In this document: positions 51,107-59,595 of the stretch, in pieces
Position numbering within the stretch: position 1 is the first letter of the stretch
How the letters are laid out: each line of letters starts with the position of its first letter
NCBI RefSeq assembly: GCF_036186745.1
Contig: NZ_CP108086.1
Span: 7,874,001-7,938,000, forward strand
Direction of reading: 5' to 3'
DNA from: Microbispora hainanensis
Lineage (GTDB): Bacteria > Actinomycetota > Actinomycetes > Streptosporangiales > Streptosporangiaceae
Length of the DNA: 64,000 nt
Position numbers and translations under genes: made by a program
The notes under the pieces: model-generated
The model's database searches: none
Told to the model about the DNA's origin: nothing
What the model saw: the letters and a program-made list of their open reading frames with translations, nothing else

Positions 51107-52021
51107 ATGAGCATGACCACGATCCAGGAGCAGGCGGCCGTCCTCGCCCTGACCAGGGCCACGCACGGCGCGCCCTGGTTCCACACCGCACGCGTCATCC
51201 TCGACGCCGGCAGCGCGCTGAAGCTGCTCGACGGCGGGTGCGCGAGCCGGGACGAGGACGACCGGGCGCACGCCGCCGCCGTCGCCGCCCGTGTCGGGCC
51301 CGCCGACCTCGCGTGGGGGCGTGAGCTCGTCGCCGCCATGCGGGCCGAGGGCGTCCGCCTCGTCACCGTGCTCGACGCCGATTACCCCGGCAACCTGCTC
51401 TGGGCGTACGACCGGCCGCCGTTCCTCTGGGTGCGCGGCGGGTTCCGATCCGGAGACCATCGGGCCGTCGCCGTGATCGCCGAGCGCGACGCCGGCCACG
51501 CCGCCGACGCGGCACGGTCCCTGGCCGAGGCCGGACTGGTCGTCGTCTCGCCTCTCCGCACTCCGGTGGACGCCGCCGTCCACCGGGCCGCGCCGGCCGC
51601 CGGTGGACGGACCCTGGGCGTCCCCGAGGGCGGCGTCGGCGGCCCGGCAGCCCTCGGGGAGTACGCCAGTGTGGCCGGGCGGATAGCCGAGCGCGGCGCG
51701 GTCGTCTCCTCCTGCTGGCCCGGCACCGCCCCCGGCGGCCGCGCCGCCGACCACGCATGCGTCGTGACCTGCGGACTGGCCGACTGCCTGTACGTCGTGG
51801 ACGGCGCCGACGGCGGCCCTTCCTCCCGGCACGTCGAGGAGGCGCTGAACACCGGCAAGCATGTGTTCGTGTCACAGCGGCTCCACCAGGAACAGCCGTG
51901 GGCGCGGCGAGCGGGCGCACGGGGAGGCATGACTGCCGTTCAGGACATTGACGACCTGTGCGCGCAGGCGGTGAATCTCGTAGATATGGCCCCCGAACGA
52001 ACACCTGCTGATGATGGGTGA
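51107..52021 (+). CDS. DprA/Smf-like protein (SLOG fold)
   Basis: 304 residues from ATG 51107 (ATG 51113 also possible). N-terminal helices then RELVAAMRAEGVRLVTVLDA and DYPGNLLWAYDRPPFLWVRG, exactly the DprA lead-in (Y-P-x-x-L and P-x-x-L-x-x-RG). The Rossmann part is weak: AVAVIAERDAGHAADAARSL replaces the usual GSR-x-x-S/T-x-YG motif, so DNA or nucleotide binding may differ. It overlaps the ComF-like gene by 11 bases. A second, canonical DprA would be expected elsewhere in the genome; this one appears specialised. Confidence 0.8.
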   Translation: MSMTTIQEQAAVLALTRATHGAPWFHTARVILDAGSALKLLDGGCASRDEDDRAHAAAVAARVGPADLAWGRELVAAMRAEGVRLVTVLDADYPGNLLWAYDRPPFLWVRGGFRSGDHRAVAVIAERDAGHAADAARSLAEAGLVVVSPLRTPVDAAVHRAAPAAGGRTLGVPEGGVGGPAALGEYASVAGRIAERGAVVSSCWPGTAPGGRAADHACVVTCGLADCLYVVDGADGGPSSRHVEEALNTGKHVFVSQRLHQEQPWARRAGARGGMTAVQDIDDLCAQAVNLVDMAPERTPADDG

Positions 52022-52889
52022 CGCCGAGGCGTTCACTCGTGATTTCCTGCCGCTGTTCCGTGCCGTCCCGCCCGCCCGGCCGGGTGTCTGCCGAATCTGC
52101 CATTCCGGGCCGAACGACCGCGTGGACGGCCGGCCGTGGCCCATCTGCGCCAGTTGCAAACGCACGACGGAGCGCCTGACCGGCCACACCGAGCACGTCG
52201 TGCCGATCTCGCTGACCATCAAGGACACGCAGTTGTACGACGTCCTGGTGCGCAGGCGAGAACCCGCCATCGGCACGGCACGGCGCAACCGGCTCGATTT
52301 CCTGGCCGCGACCCTGACCCACTTCTTCCGCGAACACGCCGCCTGCCTCCAGGGGCTGGCCGGCGGGCCCTTCACGACGGTGGCCACGATCCCGAGCACG
52401 CGCACCGAGCGCCCCATCGAGGCGTTCCACTACATGGAGAAGGTCATCGGCAAGGTCGGCGCGTGGGCCCGCCTTCACCGGCCCCTCCTGCTCCAGGCGG
52501 TGGACGCGTACGCTCCGGTGCTCGCCGCGCGCGACTCCCACCCGGCCGCGTTCCGGGTGCTGGGCGACAGGGGGCAGGGCGACAGGGTGCAAGGTGACGG
52601 GGTGCGAGGCGACGGGGTGCAGGGCGCCCGGGTGCTGCTGGTGGACGACCTGTTCGTGTCCGGAGCCCACGTGCAGAGCGCCGCGTCCGCGCTCATCGGC
52701 CGAGGCGCCAGGGCGGTCGTGGCCCTCGTGATCGCCAGGTTGGTGAACCCGGCGTCGACGGACCCCTACAGCGCCGGGATCTGGCAGGAGTCGGGCGACC
52801 GGCGCTTCGGCTTCGACCGCTGCTGCGTCTGCGACCGCGACCGCGACCACCCGGCGGCGCGGCAGCCGGTGCGGCGGGCCCGGGGGTGA
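52011..52889 (+). CDS. ComF-like phosphoribosyltransferase with zinc-finger ends
   Basis: 292 residues. N-terminal CRICHSG...CASCKRTTERL zinc knuckle, middle domain FTTVATIPSTRTERPIEAFH, then the PRPP motif ARVLLVDDLFVSGAHVQSAA with the two acids, and a last CCVCDRD pair. The general plan is that of ComFC. A run of five-residue repeats (GDRVQ, GDGVR, GDGVQ) from 15-bp tandem repeats sits right before the PRPP strand. The ATG lies inside the end of the DprA-like gene, so the two are translationally coupled. Confidence 0.78.
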   Translation: MMGDAEAFTRDFLPLFRAVPPARPGVCRICHSGPNDRVDGRPWPICASCKRTTERLTGHTEHVVPISLTIKDTQLYDVLVRRREPAIGTARRNRLDFLAATLTHFFREHAACLQGLAGGPFTTVATIPSTRTERPIEAFHYMEKVIGKVGAWARLHRPLLLQAVDAYAPVLAARDSHPAAFRVLGDRGQGDRVQGDGVRGDGVQGARVLLVDDLFVSGAHVQSAASALIGRGARAVVALVIARLVNPASTDPYSAGIWQESGDRRFGFDRCCVCDRDRDHPAARQPVRRARG

Positions 52890-52902
52890 TCCGGGCCCGG
52901 GT

Positions 52903-54423
52903 TCACGGGCGGCTGCCGCGGGCGGACCGCAAGACGTAGGCGGTGAGCACCGCGGCCCCGGTGCCGGCCTGGGCCGCGAGATACGGCGCCACCGAGGCGG
53001 GCCGCGACGCCAGCGCGGCGAGCGCGGGCAGCGACCCGGCCAGCGCGAGGTCCACGCCGGTGAACGCCCACAACAGCGGTCCGGTGGGCACCGCGCCGCC
53101 CGGGGTGTCGATGACCGGCATGGAGTGGTCGACGGGACGCCGCCGGGCCATCCGCAGCGCGCCCGCGGCGAGCGCGGGGGCGGCCGCAGGACCGAGCGCC
53201 CACCAGGCTCCCGGCGGCAGCTCGCCCACGGCCTGGAGCACTCCCAGGGCGAGCGCCGACCAGGCGGCGGCCAGCAGCGCGGGCAGCACGGCCCGGGCGG
53301 CCATCACGGCCCTGCCGTCCACGGCCAGCATGCGGGCCAGGGCCGGGTCGCCGCCGTCGCGCCGGACCCCCGCCGTGCACATCGCGGCGGCGGTCAGCGC
53401 CCCGCACAGCAGCAGCCCGGCGGCCGGTCCGAGCCCACCTCCTGTGGCGTTCGCGCAGACGGCGGGCAGGGCCGCGGCGCCGAGCAGCGCCGCCAGGCGG
53501 CCGGGCCGCCTGCCCACCCGCAGCCATTCCTGCCAGGCCGGCGCGGACGCCGGGCCGAGCCGCGACACCAGGCGCGGCCAGGGACGCGAACGCAGGGCAC
53601 GGCCGCGCCAGTGGGCGTCCTCCGCGACCCAGGTGAGCATCCCGGGATCAAGGGTGGTCGCCGCCGAGGTCACCCGCGCCGTCCTGGTCGAGGAGGCCAG
53701 GATCCGGTGGGCGGGGATGCGGTCGAGCGCCGCCCAGGCCCGCCGTACGAGGAAGGCGGCCACGACGGAGGCGACGCCCGCGACCGCCGCGCCCAGGGAC
53801 GCGGGCGCCTCGGCGACGGCGGCGAGCATCCGGCGGGCGGGGCCCGCGCCGAGCACGGCCGCGAGCACGGCCACGGAGAGAGCCCCGCCGATCAGGAGCT
53901 GCAGCCGGGTGTCGGCGGCCGGGGACTGCTGGCCGAGCACCGCCGTGGCCATGCCGCCCGCGCCCGCGGCGGCGCCGAGCACCAGCGCCGCCGCGAGCCG
54001 CACCCCGAGCTGACCGGGGGCTCCGAACAGCCACAGCGCGGTCAGCCCGAGCGCGGCCCCCGCGAGCACCGCCGCCACCAGCAGGAGCAGCGCCGTACGG
54101 CCGAGCACGGCCCGGCGGGGCAGCGGCGACGTCACCAGCCACGACGCGTCGGCGGCGGGCAGCACGACGGGCCCGAGGGCCCGGGCCAGGGCGAGGAATC
54201 CCGCGTAGGCCGCGGCGACCAGCGCGAGCCCGGGGCCGAGCCGTGCGGGGTCGGCCTGACGGGCCAGCCCGGCGAGCGCCTCCGCGACCGGGTGGCCGAG
54301 CACCGCGGCGGCGACGAGCAGGACGAACACGCTGGTGTAGCGGTCCGACCAGGACGCCGGCCGCCTCCGGCGGGCGCGGAGGTAGGCGAAGGCGGGGTGC
54401 GTCCGCGCGGTCGCCGGGATCAC
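52903..54423 (-). CDS. ABC transporter permease-like membrane protein (DUF6297)
   Basis: 506 residues, a dozen or more Ala/Leu-rich helices. Known conserved stretches: YTSVFVLLVAAAVLGHPVAE, LPAADASWLVTSPLPRRAVL-GRTALLL, DPGMLTWVAEDAHWRGRALR, WQEWLRVGRRPGRLAALLGA. The family stands beside an ATPase gene in many actinomycetes. Its start overlaps the ATPase stop by four bases (ATGA, 54420-54423). Substrate unknown. Confidence 0.82.
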   Translation of the reverse strand: MIPATARTHPAFAYLRARRRRPASWSDRYTSVFVLLVAAAVLGHPVAEALAGLARQADPARLGPGLALVAAAYAGFLALARALGPVVLPAADASWLVTSPLPRRAVLGRTALLLLVAAVLAGAALGLTALWLFGAPGQLGVRLAAALVLGAAAGAGGMATAVLGQQSPAADTRLQLLIGGALSVAVLAAVLGAGPARRMLAAVAEAPASLGAAVAGVASVVAAFLVRRAWAALDRIPAHRILASSTRTARVTSAATTLDPGMLTWVAEDAHWRGRALRSRPWPRLVSRLGPASAPAWQEWLRVGRRPGRLAALLGAAALPAVCANATGGGLGPAAGLLLCGALTAAAMCTAGVRRDGGDPALARMLAVDGRAVMAARAVLPALLAAAWSALALGVLQAVGELPPGAWWALGPAAAPALAAGALRMARRRPVDHSMPVIDTPGGAVPTGPLLWAFTGVDLALAGSLPALAALASRPASVAPYLAAQAGTGAAVLTAYVLRSARGSRP

Positions 54424-55046
54424 GACGCCGCCCGCAGCGTGATCACACGGGCTCCCGTCTCCCGCGCCAGCAGCTCGTCGTGGGTGGCCATCACGACCGT
54501 GCCGCCCTCGGCGGCGTAACCGCGCAGGATCGCCGCGAGGCGCTGCCTGAACCCGGCGTCCAGGCCGCGCTCCGGCTCGTCCAGCAGGAGCAGGCTGCTC
54601 GGCCGCAGCAGCGCCATCGCCAGCGACAGCCGCTGCCGCTGGCCGGTGGACAGCGACAACGGGGCGAGATCGGCCCGGGCGGTCAGCTCGAACGTCTCCA
54701 GCGCCTCGTCGACCATCAGGCGGGCGTCCTGGTGGACGGCGCTCATCAGCTCAAGATGTTCGCGGACGCTCAGGCCCGGATACCAGGCGGGTTCGTCGCC
54801 GGCCTGCACGACCCGCCGCCAGAAGTCCGGGAGGTCCGCCGGGGGCCCGCCGAGCACGTCGATCTCGCCGCGCGGCGAGGGGTGCAGACCGGCCAGGCAG
54901 CGCAGCAGCGTCGACTTGCCGACGCCGTTCTCCCCCATGACCGCGACGATCTCGCCCGGAGCGGCGGTGAGATCGACGTCGCGCAGCACGGGCACACCGC
55001 CCAGGTCCAGCCCGACTCCACGGGCCGTGATGATCGCGTTCGCCAT
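54420..55046 (-). CDS. ABC transporter ATP-binding protein
   Basis: 208 residues. Walker A VMGENGVGKSTLLRCLAGLH, Q loop VVQAGDEPAWYPGLSVREHL, signature LSLSTGQRQRLSLAMALL, Walker B SLLLLDEPERGLDAGFRQRL, switch VVMATHDELL. It energises the DUF6297 permease. Small, single-domain exporter type. Confidence 0.92.
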   Translation of the reverse strand: MANAIITARGVGLDLGGVPVLRDVDLTAAPGEIVAVMGENGVGKSTLLRCLAGLHPSPRGEIDVLGGPPADLPDFWRRVVQAGDEPAWYPGLSVREHLELMSAVHQDARLMVDEALETFELTARADLAPLSLSTGQRQRLSLAMALLRPSSLLLLDEPERGLDAGFRQRLAAILRGYAAEGGTVVMATHDELLARETGARVITLRAAS

Positions 55047-55080
55047 GCCCAGAGCCTATGCGCAGGTGCCACAGGCGTGG

Positions 55081-56193
55081 TCAGCCGCCGGAGGTGGGGT
55101 CTTCGGCTCCGGCGCCGGGGATCGTCATGTCGTCGGGGTCGTCGAGCCAGCCGTGCGGCAGCGACACCTTCGACCGCTCGCCGCTCTTGCCGCGCGGGCC
55201 GTCGGCCTCCTCCGGCCACGGCTGGTCCGCGTCGAGCTCGGCCACCCGCTCGGCCATCTCCGGCAGCCGGGTGACGGAGGTGAGGGCGCGACGGGTCTCG
55301 GCTCCGACGACGAAGCCCTTGAGATACCAGCCGACGTGCTTGCGGAAGTCGGCGAGGCCGTGCGGCTCACTGCCGATGACCTCGCACAACAGCTCGGCAT
55401 GGCGCAGCATCATCGCGCCGACCTGTCCCAGGGTCGGCCGGACGCGCTCGGCCGAGCCCCGGAAGGCGAGGTCGAGGTCGCGGAACAGCCACGGCCGCCC
55501 CAGGCAGCCCCGGCCGATCACCACTCCGTCGCAGCCGGTCTCCGCGACCATGCGCAGCGCGTCGTCCGCGCTCCAGATGTCGCCGTTGCCGAGCACCGGG
55601 ATCTCGGGCACCGCGTCCTTCAGCCGCTTGATCGCGTCCCAGTGCGCCGTGCCGCCGTAGTGCTGCCGGGCCGTACGGGCGTGCAGGGCGACGGCGGCGA
55701 GGCCCTCCTCGACGGCGATCCGGCCCGCCTCGACGTAGGTCAGGTGGTCCTCGTCGATGCCCATGCGCATCTTCATCGTGACCGGCAGCGGCCCGGCGCC
55801 GGTCACCGCCTCGCGCAGGAGGGCGCGCAGCAGGTTGCGCTTGTACGGCAGGGCCGACCCGCCGCCCCTGCGGGTGACCTTGGGCACCGGGCAGCCGAAG
55901 TTCAGGTCGATGTGGTCGGCCAGGTCCTCCTCGGCGATCATCCGGGCGGCCTTGCCGATGACGGCCGGATCGACCCCGTAGAGCTGGATACTGCGTGGGG
56001 ACTCGTCCGCGCCGAACCGGATCATCTGGAACGTCAGCGGCACCCGCTCGACCAGCGCGCGCGAGGTGATCATCTCGGACACGAACAGGCCGCCGCCCTG
56101 CTCCCGGCATAACGTCCGGAAACCGATGTTCGTGATGCCCGCCATGGGAGCGAGCACCACCGGGGGCCAGACCTCGAACGCGCCGACTTTCAC
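55081..56193 (-). CDS. dusB: tRNA-dihydrouridine synthase B
   Basis: 370 residues from GTG 56193 (GGGGAG upstream). FMN TIM barrel: PPVVLAPMAGITNIGFRTLC, IQLYGVDPAVIGKAARMIAE, HIDLNFGCPVPKVTRRGGGS with the catalytic Cys, PVTMKMRMGIDEDHLTYVEA, GLAAVALHARTARQHYGGTA, IPVLGNGDIWSADDALRMVA, GCDGVVIGRGCLGRPWLF. It reduces specific uridines in tRNA D loops. Confidence 0.95.
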   Translation of the reverse strand: MKVGAFEVWPPVVLAPMAGITNIGFRTLCREQGGGLFVSEMITSRALVERVPLTFQMIRFGADESPRSIQLYGVDPAVIGKAARMIAEEDLADHIDLNFGCPVPKVTRRGGGSALPYKRNLLRALLREAVTGAGPLPVTMKMRMGIDEDHLTYVEAGRIAVEEGLAAVALHARTARQHYGGTAHWDAIKRLKDAVPEIPVLGNGDIWSADDALRMVAETGCDGVVIGRGCLGRPWLFRDLDLAFRGSAERVRPTLGQVGAMMLRHAELLCEVIGSEPHGLADFRKHVGWYLKGFVVGAETRRALTSVTRLPEMAERVAELDADQPWPEEADGPRGKSGERSKVSLPHGWLDDPDDMTIPGAGAEDPTSGG

Positions 56194-56295
56194 CTGTTCA
56201 TTCTCCCCGCTGCGGACTGTGAGCCGTACAAGATCGTGGACGTGAGGGATTTGCCCCGGATAATCTGACCTGGACCATCGGTGGGGGAGGTCGTC

Positions 56296-56958
56296 ATGCT
56301 GCTGCGGCTGAGAATCGCCTTGCCGGACCGTCCGGGCTCGCTGAGTCAGGTGACCGGGATCCTCGGGTCCGCGGGCGCCGACATCACACAGGTGACGGTG
56401 CTCGACCGGGGTGACGGGCGCGCCCTCGACGACTTCACCGTCTACTGGCCCGATGCCGCTCCCCGCGAGGACCTCGTACGGGCACTGGAGGGCGTGGACG
56501 GGGTCAGCATCGACGGCATCTGGAGCACCAGGGAGGCTCCCGGCACCTATCCGGAGCTGGAGATCCTGAAGTTCCTCACCACGGCGGGCGACCGCGCGCT
56601 CGGCACGCTGATCGACTCCATGCCGGTGCTGTTCAGCGCCGACTGGGCGGCGGCGGCGACCGAGAAGGACCCGCGCGTGACCGTGTACGCGAGCTGGCGG
56701 GCGCCCGAGGACATCCCGTTCCCGGAGGAGACCCCGCCCCGGCCGACGGCCGCCACGCTGCCGTCCGGCCTGCACGTGATCGTCGCGCCGCTGCCGCCGC
56801 TGGCGCTGTCGCTGATGCTGGCCAGGGCCGAGGGGCCATACTTCCACCGCAACGAGGTGCACCGGCTCACCCGGATCCTGGAGATCTTCCTGACCCTGCC
56901 CGCGATCGAGCGGGGCGCCGACCGCGCGTTCCGCAAGCCGAGCGCCCGGCCGTTCTGA
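56296..56958 (+). CDS. ACT-domain protein
   Basis: 220 residues from ATG 56296 (GGGGGAGG upstream). The ACT fold is at the N-terminus: LLRLRIALPDRPGSLSQVTG, ILGSAGADITQVTVLDRGDG, RALDDFTVYWPDAAPREDLV. A second domain follows (FSADWAAAATEKDPRVTVYA, HRNEVHRLTRILEIFLTLPA) that I do not recognise. It probably senses an amino acid. Downstream, three copies of a cgccgttccgagccg phrase fill 56959-57030. Confidence 0.85.
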   Translation: MLLRLRIALPDRPGSLSQVTGILGSAGADITQVTVLDRGDGRALDDFTVYWPDAAPREDLVRALEGVDGVSIDGIWSTREAPGTYPELEILKFLTTAGDRALGTLIDSMPVLFSADWAAAATEKDPRVTVYASWRAPEDIPFPEETPPRPTAATLPSGLHVIVAPLPPLALSLMLARAEGPYFHRNEVHRLTRILEIFLTLPAIERGADRAFRKPSARPF

Positions 56959-57085
56959 GCCGCGCCGCGGCGCCGTTCCGAGCCGCGTGCCACGGCGCGG
57001 TTCCGAGCCGGACACCGGAGCGCCGTTCCGAGTACACACCGCAGCCGAAAACCCGGTACAGTAGCCACGTCGCCGCAAGGCGGAC

Positions 57086-57157
57086 GCGGAAGTGGCTCAG
57101 TGGTAGAGCATCACCTTGCCAAGGTGAGGGTCGCGGGTTCGAATCCCGTCTTCCGCT
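57086..57157 (+). tRNA. tRNA-Gly (anticodon GCC), second copy
   Basis: Same 72 bases as 27288-27359, including the anticodon loop TTGCCAA. Confidence 0.95.
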
Positions 57158-57187
57158 CCGAGAGGTCACGATTGCGGGCCTCGCTCT

Positions 57188-57258
57188 GGTGGAGTGGCCG
57201 AGAGGCGAGGCAGCGGCCTGCAAAGCCGCGTACACGGGTTCAAATCCCGTCTCCACCT
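57188..57258 (+). tRNA. tRNA-Cys (anticodon GCA), second copy
   Basis: Same 71 bases as 27388-27458. The spacer to tRNA-Gly differs from that of the first pair. 57259-57553 after it shows no gene. Confidence 0.95.
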
Positions 57259-57553
57259 CTTTTTTTCTGTCCGGACGCCGCGATACGGCGCGCCGGACGC
57301 CTCGACGCGGGGCGTGCTCGGAGCTTCACGACGCGAATCGCCGCAGCTCGGCGGCCGGGGCCCGGCGGCCCCGGCCGGTCCCTGTCCCGGATCCATGACC
57401 GGGCGAGCACGGGCGGACGCTCTCCTCATCCCCGCCGTGTCACGGACGCGTCCCGGCACGCGATGGACAAGTCGCGGTAAGGCTTCTTCTCAACGTCCGA
57501 AGGCGGGCGCACACTGAAAGGGACACAACAGGCGATTCAGCGTGGAGTAGCTC

Positions 57554-58291
57554 GTGCACGGTCAGATGCCTCCAGCGATGCCCATGCTCTCTCGTGGAAA
57601 GCATCGCAATCCCAGCAAGGGCGCCTGCTTCATGGAGTTCGCGTCCTACCTCGCAGGCGAGCGGTGGAGCGACCATCCGTCGTGCACACATCCGCTGCTC
57701 GCCGGGCTCGCCCGCCTCGTCAACGACCACACCTCGGACGCCGCCCGGCCTCGCCTGGCCGAGCTGATCCCGTCGGTGATCGGCCTGACGGGCGACGATC
57801 CGCGCCTCGACGCGCGGATCGCCCTGTGCGCGGCCAGGGCCGCGCTGCCGGTCGTCGCACACGAGCGCCAGCTCGCGATGGCGGTCTCGATCCTTGCGGG
57901 CGAGCACGTGCTCGGCGAGCTGGAGGGCCGCCCCGCCGGCCACCTGGACGAGCGCAGCAGGCACGCGCTGGCCCAGGTGCCGGACGCCGCCCGGTGGGCC
58001 TACACCTTCGGGCGCGGCGTGCGGATCTCACCCAAGGGCTTCCGCAGGTATGCCGCGCCCAACACGGTGCAGCTCGCGGTGCGGGGCATCGCGCAGGCGT
58101 GCGTGCCCGACCCCGATCCGCTGCTGCGCGACCTGCTGGCCGGCGCGATCGACGACTGCTGGGCGCTGCTGCGTCCCGCCGCGGGAGCCGGATCCGGCGG
58201 CGCATCCGATGCGGGGACCGTCTCCGAACCCGCGGCGGTCGATCCCGCGCGCTGGGCGGACGCCTGCCGTCTCACCGGCGTCTCGGCCTGA
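57554..58291 (+). CDS. Hypothetical soluble protein
   Basis: 245 residues from GTG 57554 (ATG 57590 possible). Mostly helical text: GACFMEFASYLAGERWSDHP, SCTHPLLAGLARLVNDHTSD, LPVVAHERQLAMAVSILAGE, GRGVRISPKGFRRYAAPNTV, DPDPLLRDLLAGAIDDCWAL. The opening MEFASYLAGERWSDHP-C-HP is conserved among hypothetical proteins of this group as I recall. No function can be given. Confidence 0.72.
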   Translation: MHGQMPPAMPMLSRGKHRNPSKGACFMEFASYLAGERWSDHPSCTHPLLAGLARLVNDHTSDAARPRLAELIPSVIGLTGDDPRLDARIALCAARAALPVVAHERQLAMAVSILAGEHVLGELEGRPAGHLDERSRHALAQVPDAARWAYTFGRGVRISPKGFRRYAAPNTVQLAVRGIAQACVPDPDPLLRDLLAGAIDDCWALLRPAAGAGSGGASDAGTVSEPAAVDPARWADACRLTGVSA

Positions 58292-58430
58292 CCACTCGCG
58301 GCCACCGGCTCCCCGTCGAGCCGGTGGCCGCCCATGCGCGCTGTGCGCCCTGTGGCCGTGCGAAGCACGCGCCGGGTCATCTCAGCGCGGCCCCGCGTAC
58401 GGCCCGCTTCTCCGGCGCGCCGCGGCACGA

Positions 58431-59198
58431 CTACTGGACAAATCGTCCTCTTCGGGGGGCGATCTCCCGCTTCGCCTCGGGCCCGGCGCCCTCGCGTAAC
58501 GGCCGGGCCGGGCGGCGGCCCGCGTCGCGGCGGCGCCAGGTCTCGAAGGCGGCGGCCGTGGCGGCCACCACCGCCACACCGAACAGCAGCCCGCCCACCA
58601 CGTCGCTGACCCAGTGCACGCCGAGCGCGATCCGGCTGAAGCCGACCACCGAGGGGATCAGCACGGCGAGCGTCCAGGCGAGCACCCGGCCGCGCTCCCG
58701 TACGAGGGGCAGGACGAGCAGCAGCAGGATCCCGGCCCCGACCGTGGCGTTGACCATGTGCCCAGAGGGGAACGCCGCGCCGGGGGCGACGGCGACAGGG
58801 TCCGGCAGGCTGGGCCGGGCCCGCGCGACGACGACCTTCAGGGCGAGGCCGAGCAGGCCGCCGGCCGTGATCGTGGTGGCCGCCCACAGGGCGAGGTGAC
58901 AGGCGCCGCGCCAGACCAGCCAGGCGACCGCGACGCCGACCGCGATCCGCCAGGTCAGCGGGGAGAAGACGTCGCTGATCACCTGCATCAGCCGGGCGAA
59001 GCCCGGGTTGCCGATCGCACAGGCGTGCAGGTGCCACGCCGCGCCACGGTCGATCTCGGTGAGCGGGCCGAAGGCGGTCTTGACGAAGACCAGCAGCACC
59101 GTGAACGGCACCGCGATCAGCGCCGGCACCGCCGTCGCCACCGTCGGCCGCAGGCCCGGCGCGTGCTCGGGATCGAGCCGCCCGCGCCACCGGTTCAT
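58431..59198 (-). CDS. PAP2-superfamily membrane phosphatase
   Basis: 255 residues, five to six helices. Phosphatase motifs: KVVVARARPSLPD, AFPSGHMVNATVGAG, and SRIALGVHWVSDVVGGLL with the catalytic His pair. It removes phosphate from lipids such as undecaprenyl or phosphatidyl derivatives on the outer membrane face. The C-terminal 35 residues are Arg-rich. Confidence 0.9.
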   Translation of the reverse strand: MNRWRGRLDPEHAPGLRPTVATAVPALIAVPFTVLLVFVKTAFGPLTEIDRGAAWHLHACAIGNPGFARLMQVISDVFSPLTWRIAVGVAVAWLVWRGACHLALWAATTITAGGLLGLALKVVVARARPSLPDPVAVAPGAAFPSGHMVNATVGAGILLLLVLPLVRERGRVLAWTLAVLIPSVVGFSRIALGVHWVSDVVGGLLFGVAVVAATAAAFETWRRRDAGRRPARPLREGAGPEAKREIAPRRGRFVQ

Positions 59199-59308
59199 CG
59201 GCCGCTCCCGGCCGGCCGCCGCTCCCGCGGCGAGGCCGGGGCGTGGCCGGAGCCGGCCTGCTCGCCGCCGTGCCGGCCGCCAAACCGCCGCTTGGCGCGG
59301 TTCTCCAT
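59195..59308 (-). CDS. Possible 37-residue protein overlapping the PAP2 start
   Basis: ATG 59308 opens MENRAKRRFGGRHGGEQAGS and stops at 59195-59197 in the ATGA shared with the PAP2 start. GAGGG lies before it. Very basic, no family. It could be a leader peptide coupling translation to PAP2 or simply chance. Confidence 0.25.
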   Translation of the reverse strand: MENRAKRRFGGRHGGEQAGSGHAPASPRERRPAGSGR

Positions 59309-59470
59309 GTCAGCCCTCACATGATCAGGAAGTGAGGACCGCCGGAGGCCGGGTCGCGGGCGGGCCTCCGGCGGCCCCCGCAGGCCCACGACTACCCCGA
59401 TCATGATGCTTGGAACGCCAGGCCTCTCAAAAAGATCCACCGACTTTCCCGGGGTCTCCCGTCACATGCC

Positions 59471-59500
59471 GGAGGACCGGCCCGACCGGGCCGGTCCTCC
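59471..59500. terminator. Perfect 13-bp-stem hairpin
   Basis: GGAGGACCGGCCC pairs with GGGCCGGTCCTCC around GACC, about 95 bases beyond the stop of the secreted protein gene. Terminator-like without a T run. Confidence 0.75.
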
Positions 59501-59584
59501 GTGCTGCCGTCCGTGCTGCCGTCCGTGCCGGGGTCTGTGCTGGGGTCTGTGCTGGGGTCTGTGCTGGGGTCTGTGCCGTCGTCG
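59501..59584. repeat. 12-bp tandem repeat array
   Basis: Seven consecutive 12-base units, gtgctgccgtcc twice, then gtgc(t/c)ggggtct four times, then gtgccgtcgtcg. It lies between the hairpin and the stop codon of the secreted protein gene. Confidence 0.88.
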
Positions 59585-59595
59585 CGGGCCGTCCG

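Noticed and set aside
47580-51191. A 1203-codon minus-strand frame opposite the helicase gene
   Set aside because: Antisense to a well-supported helicase with all motifs; repetitive Gly/Arg/Asp/Leu text typical of a shadow frame. Only its first part touches the TRAP relic, which is annotated separately.
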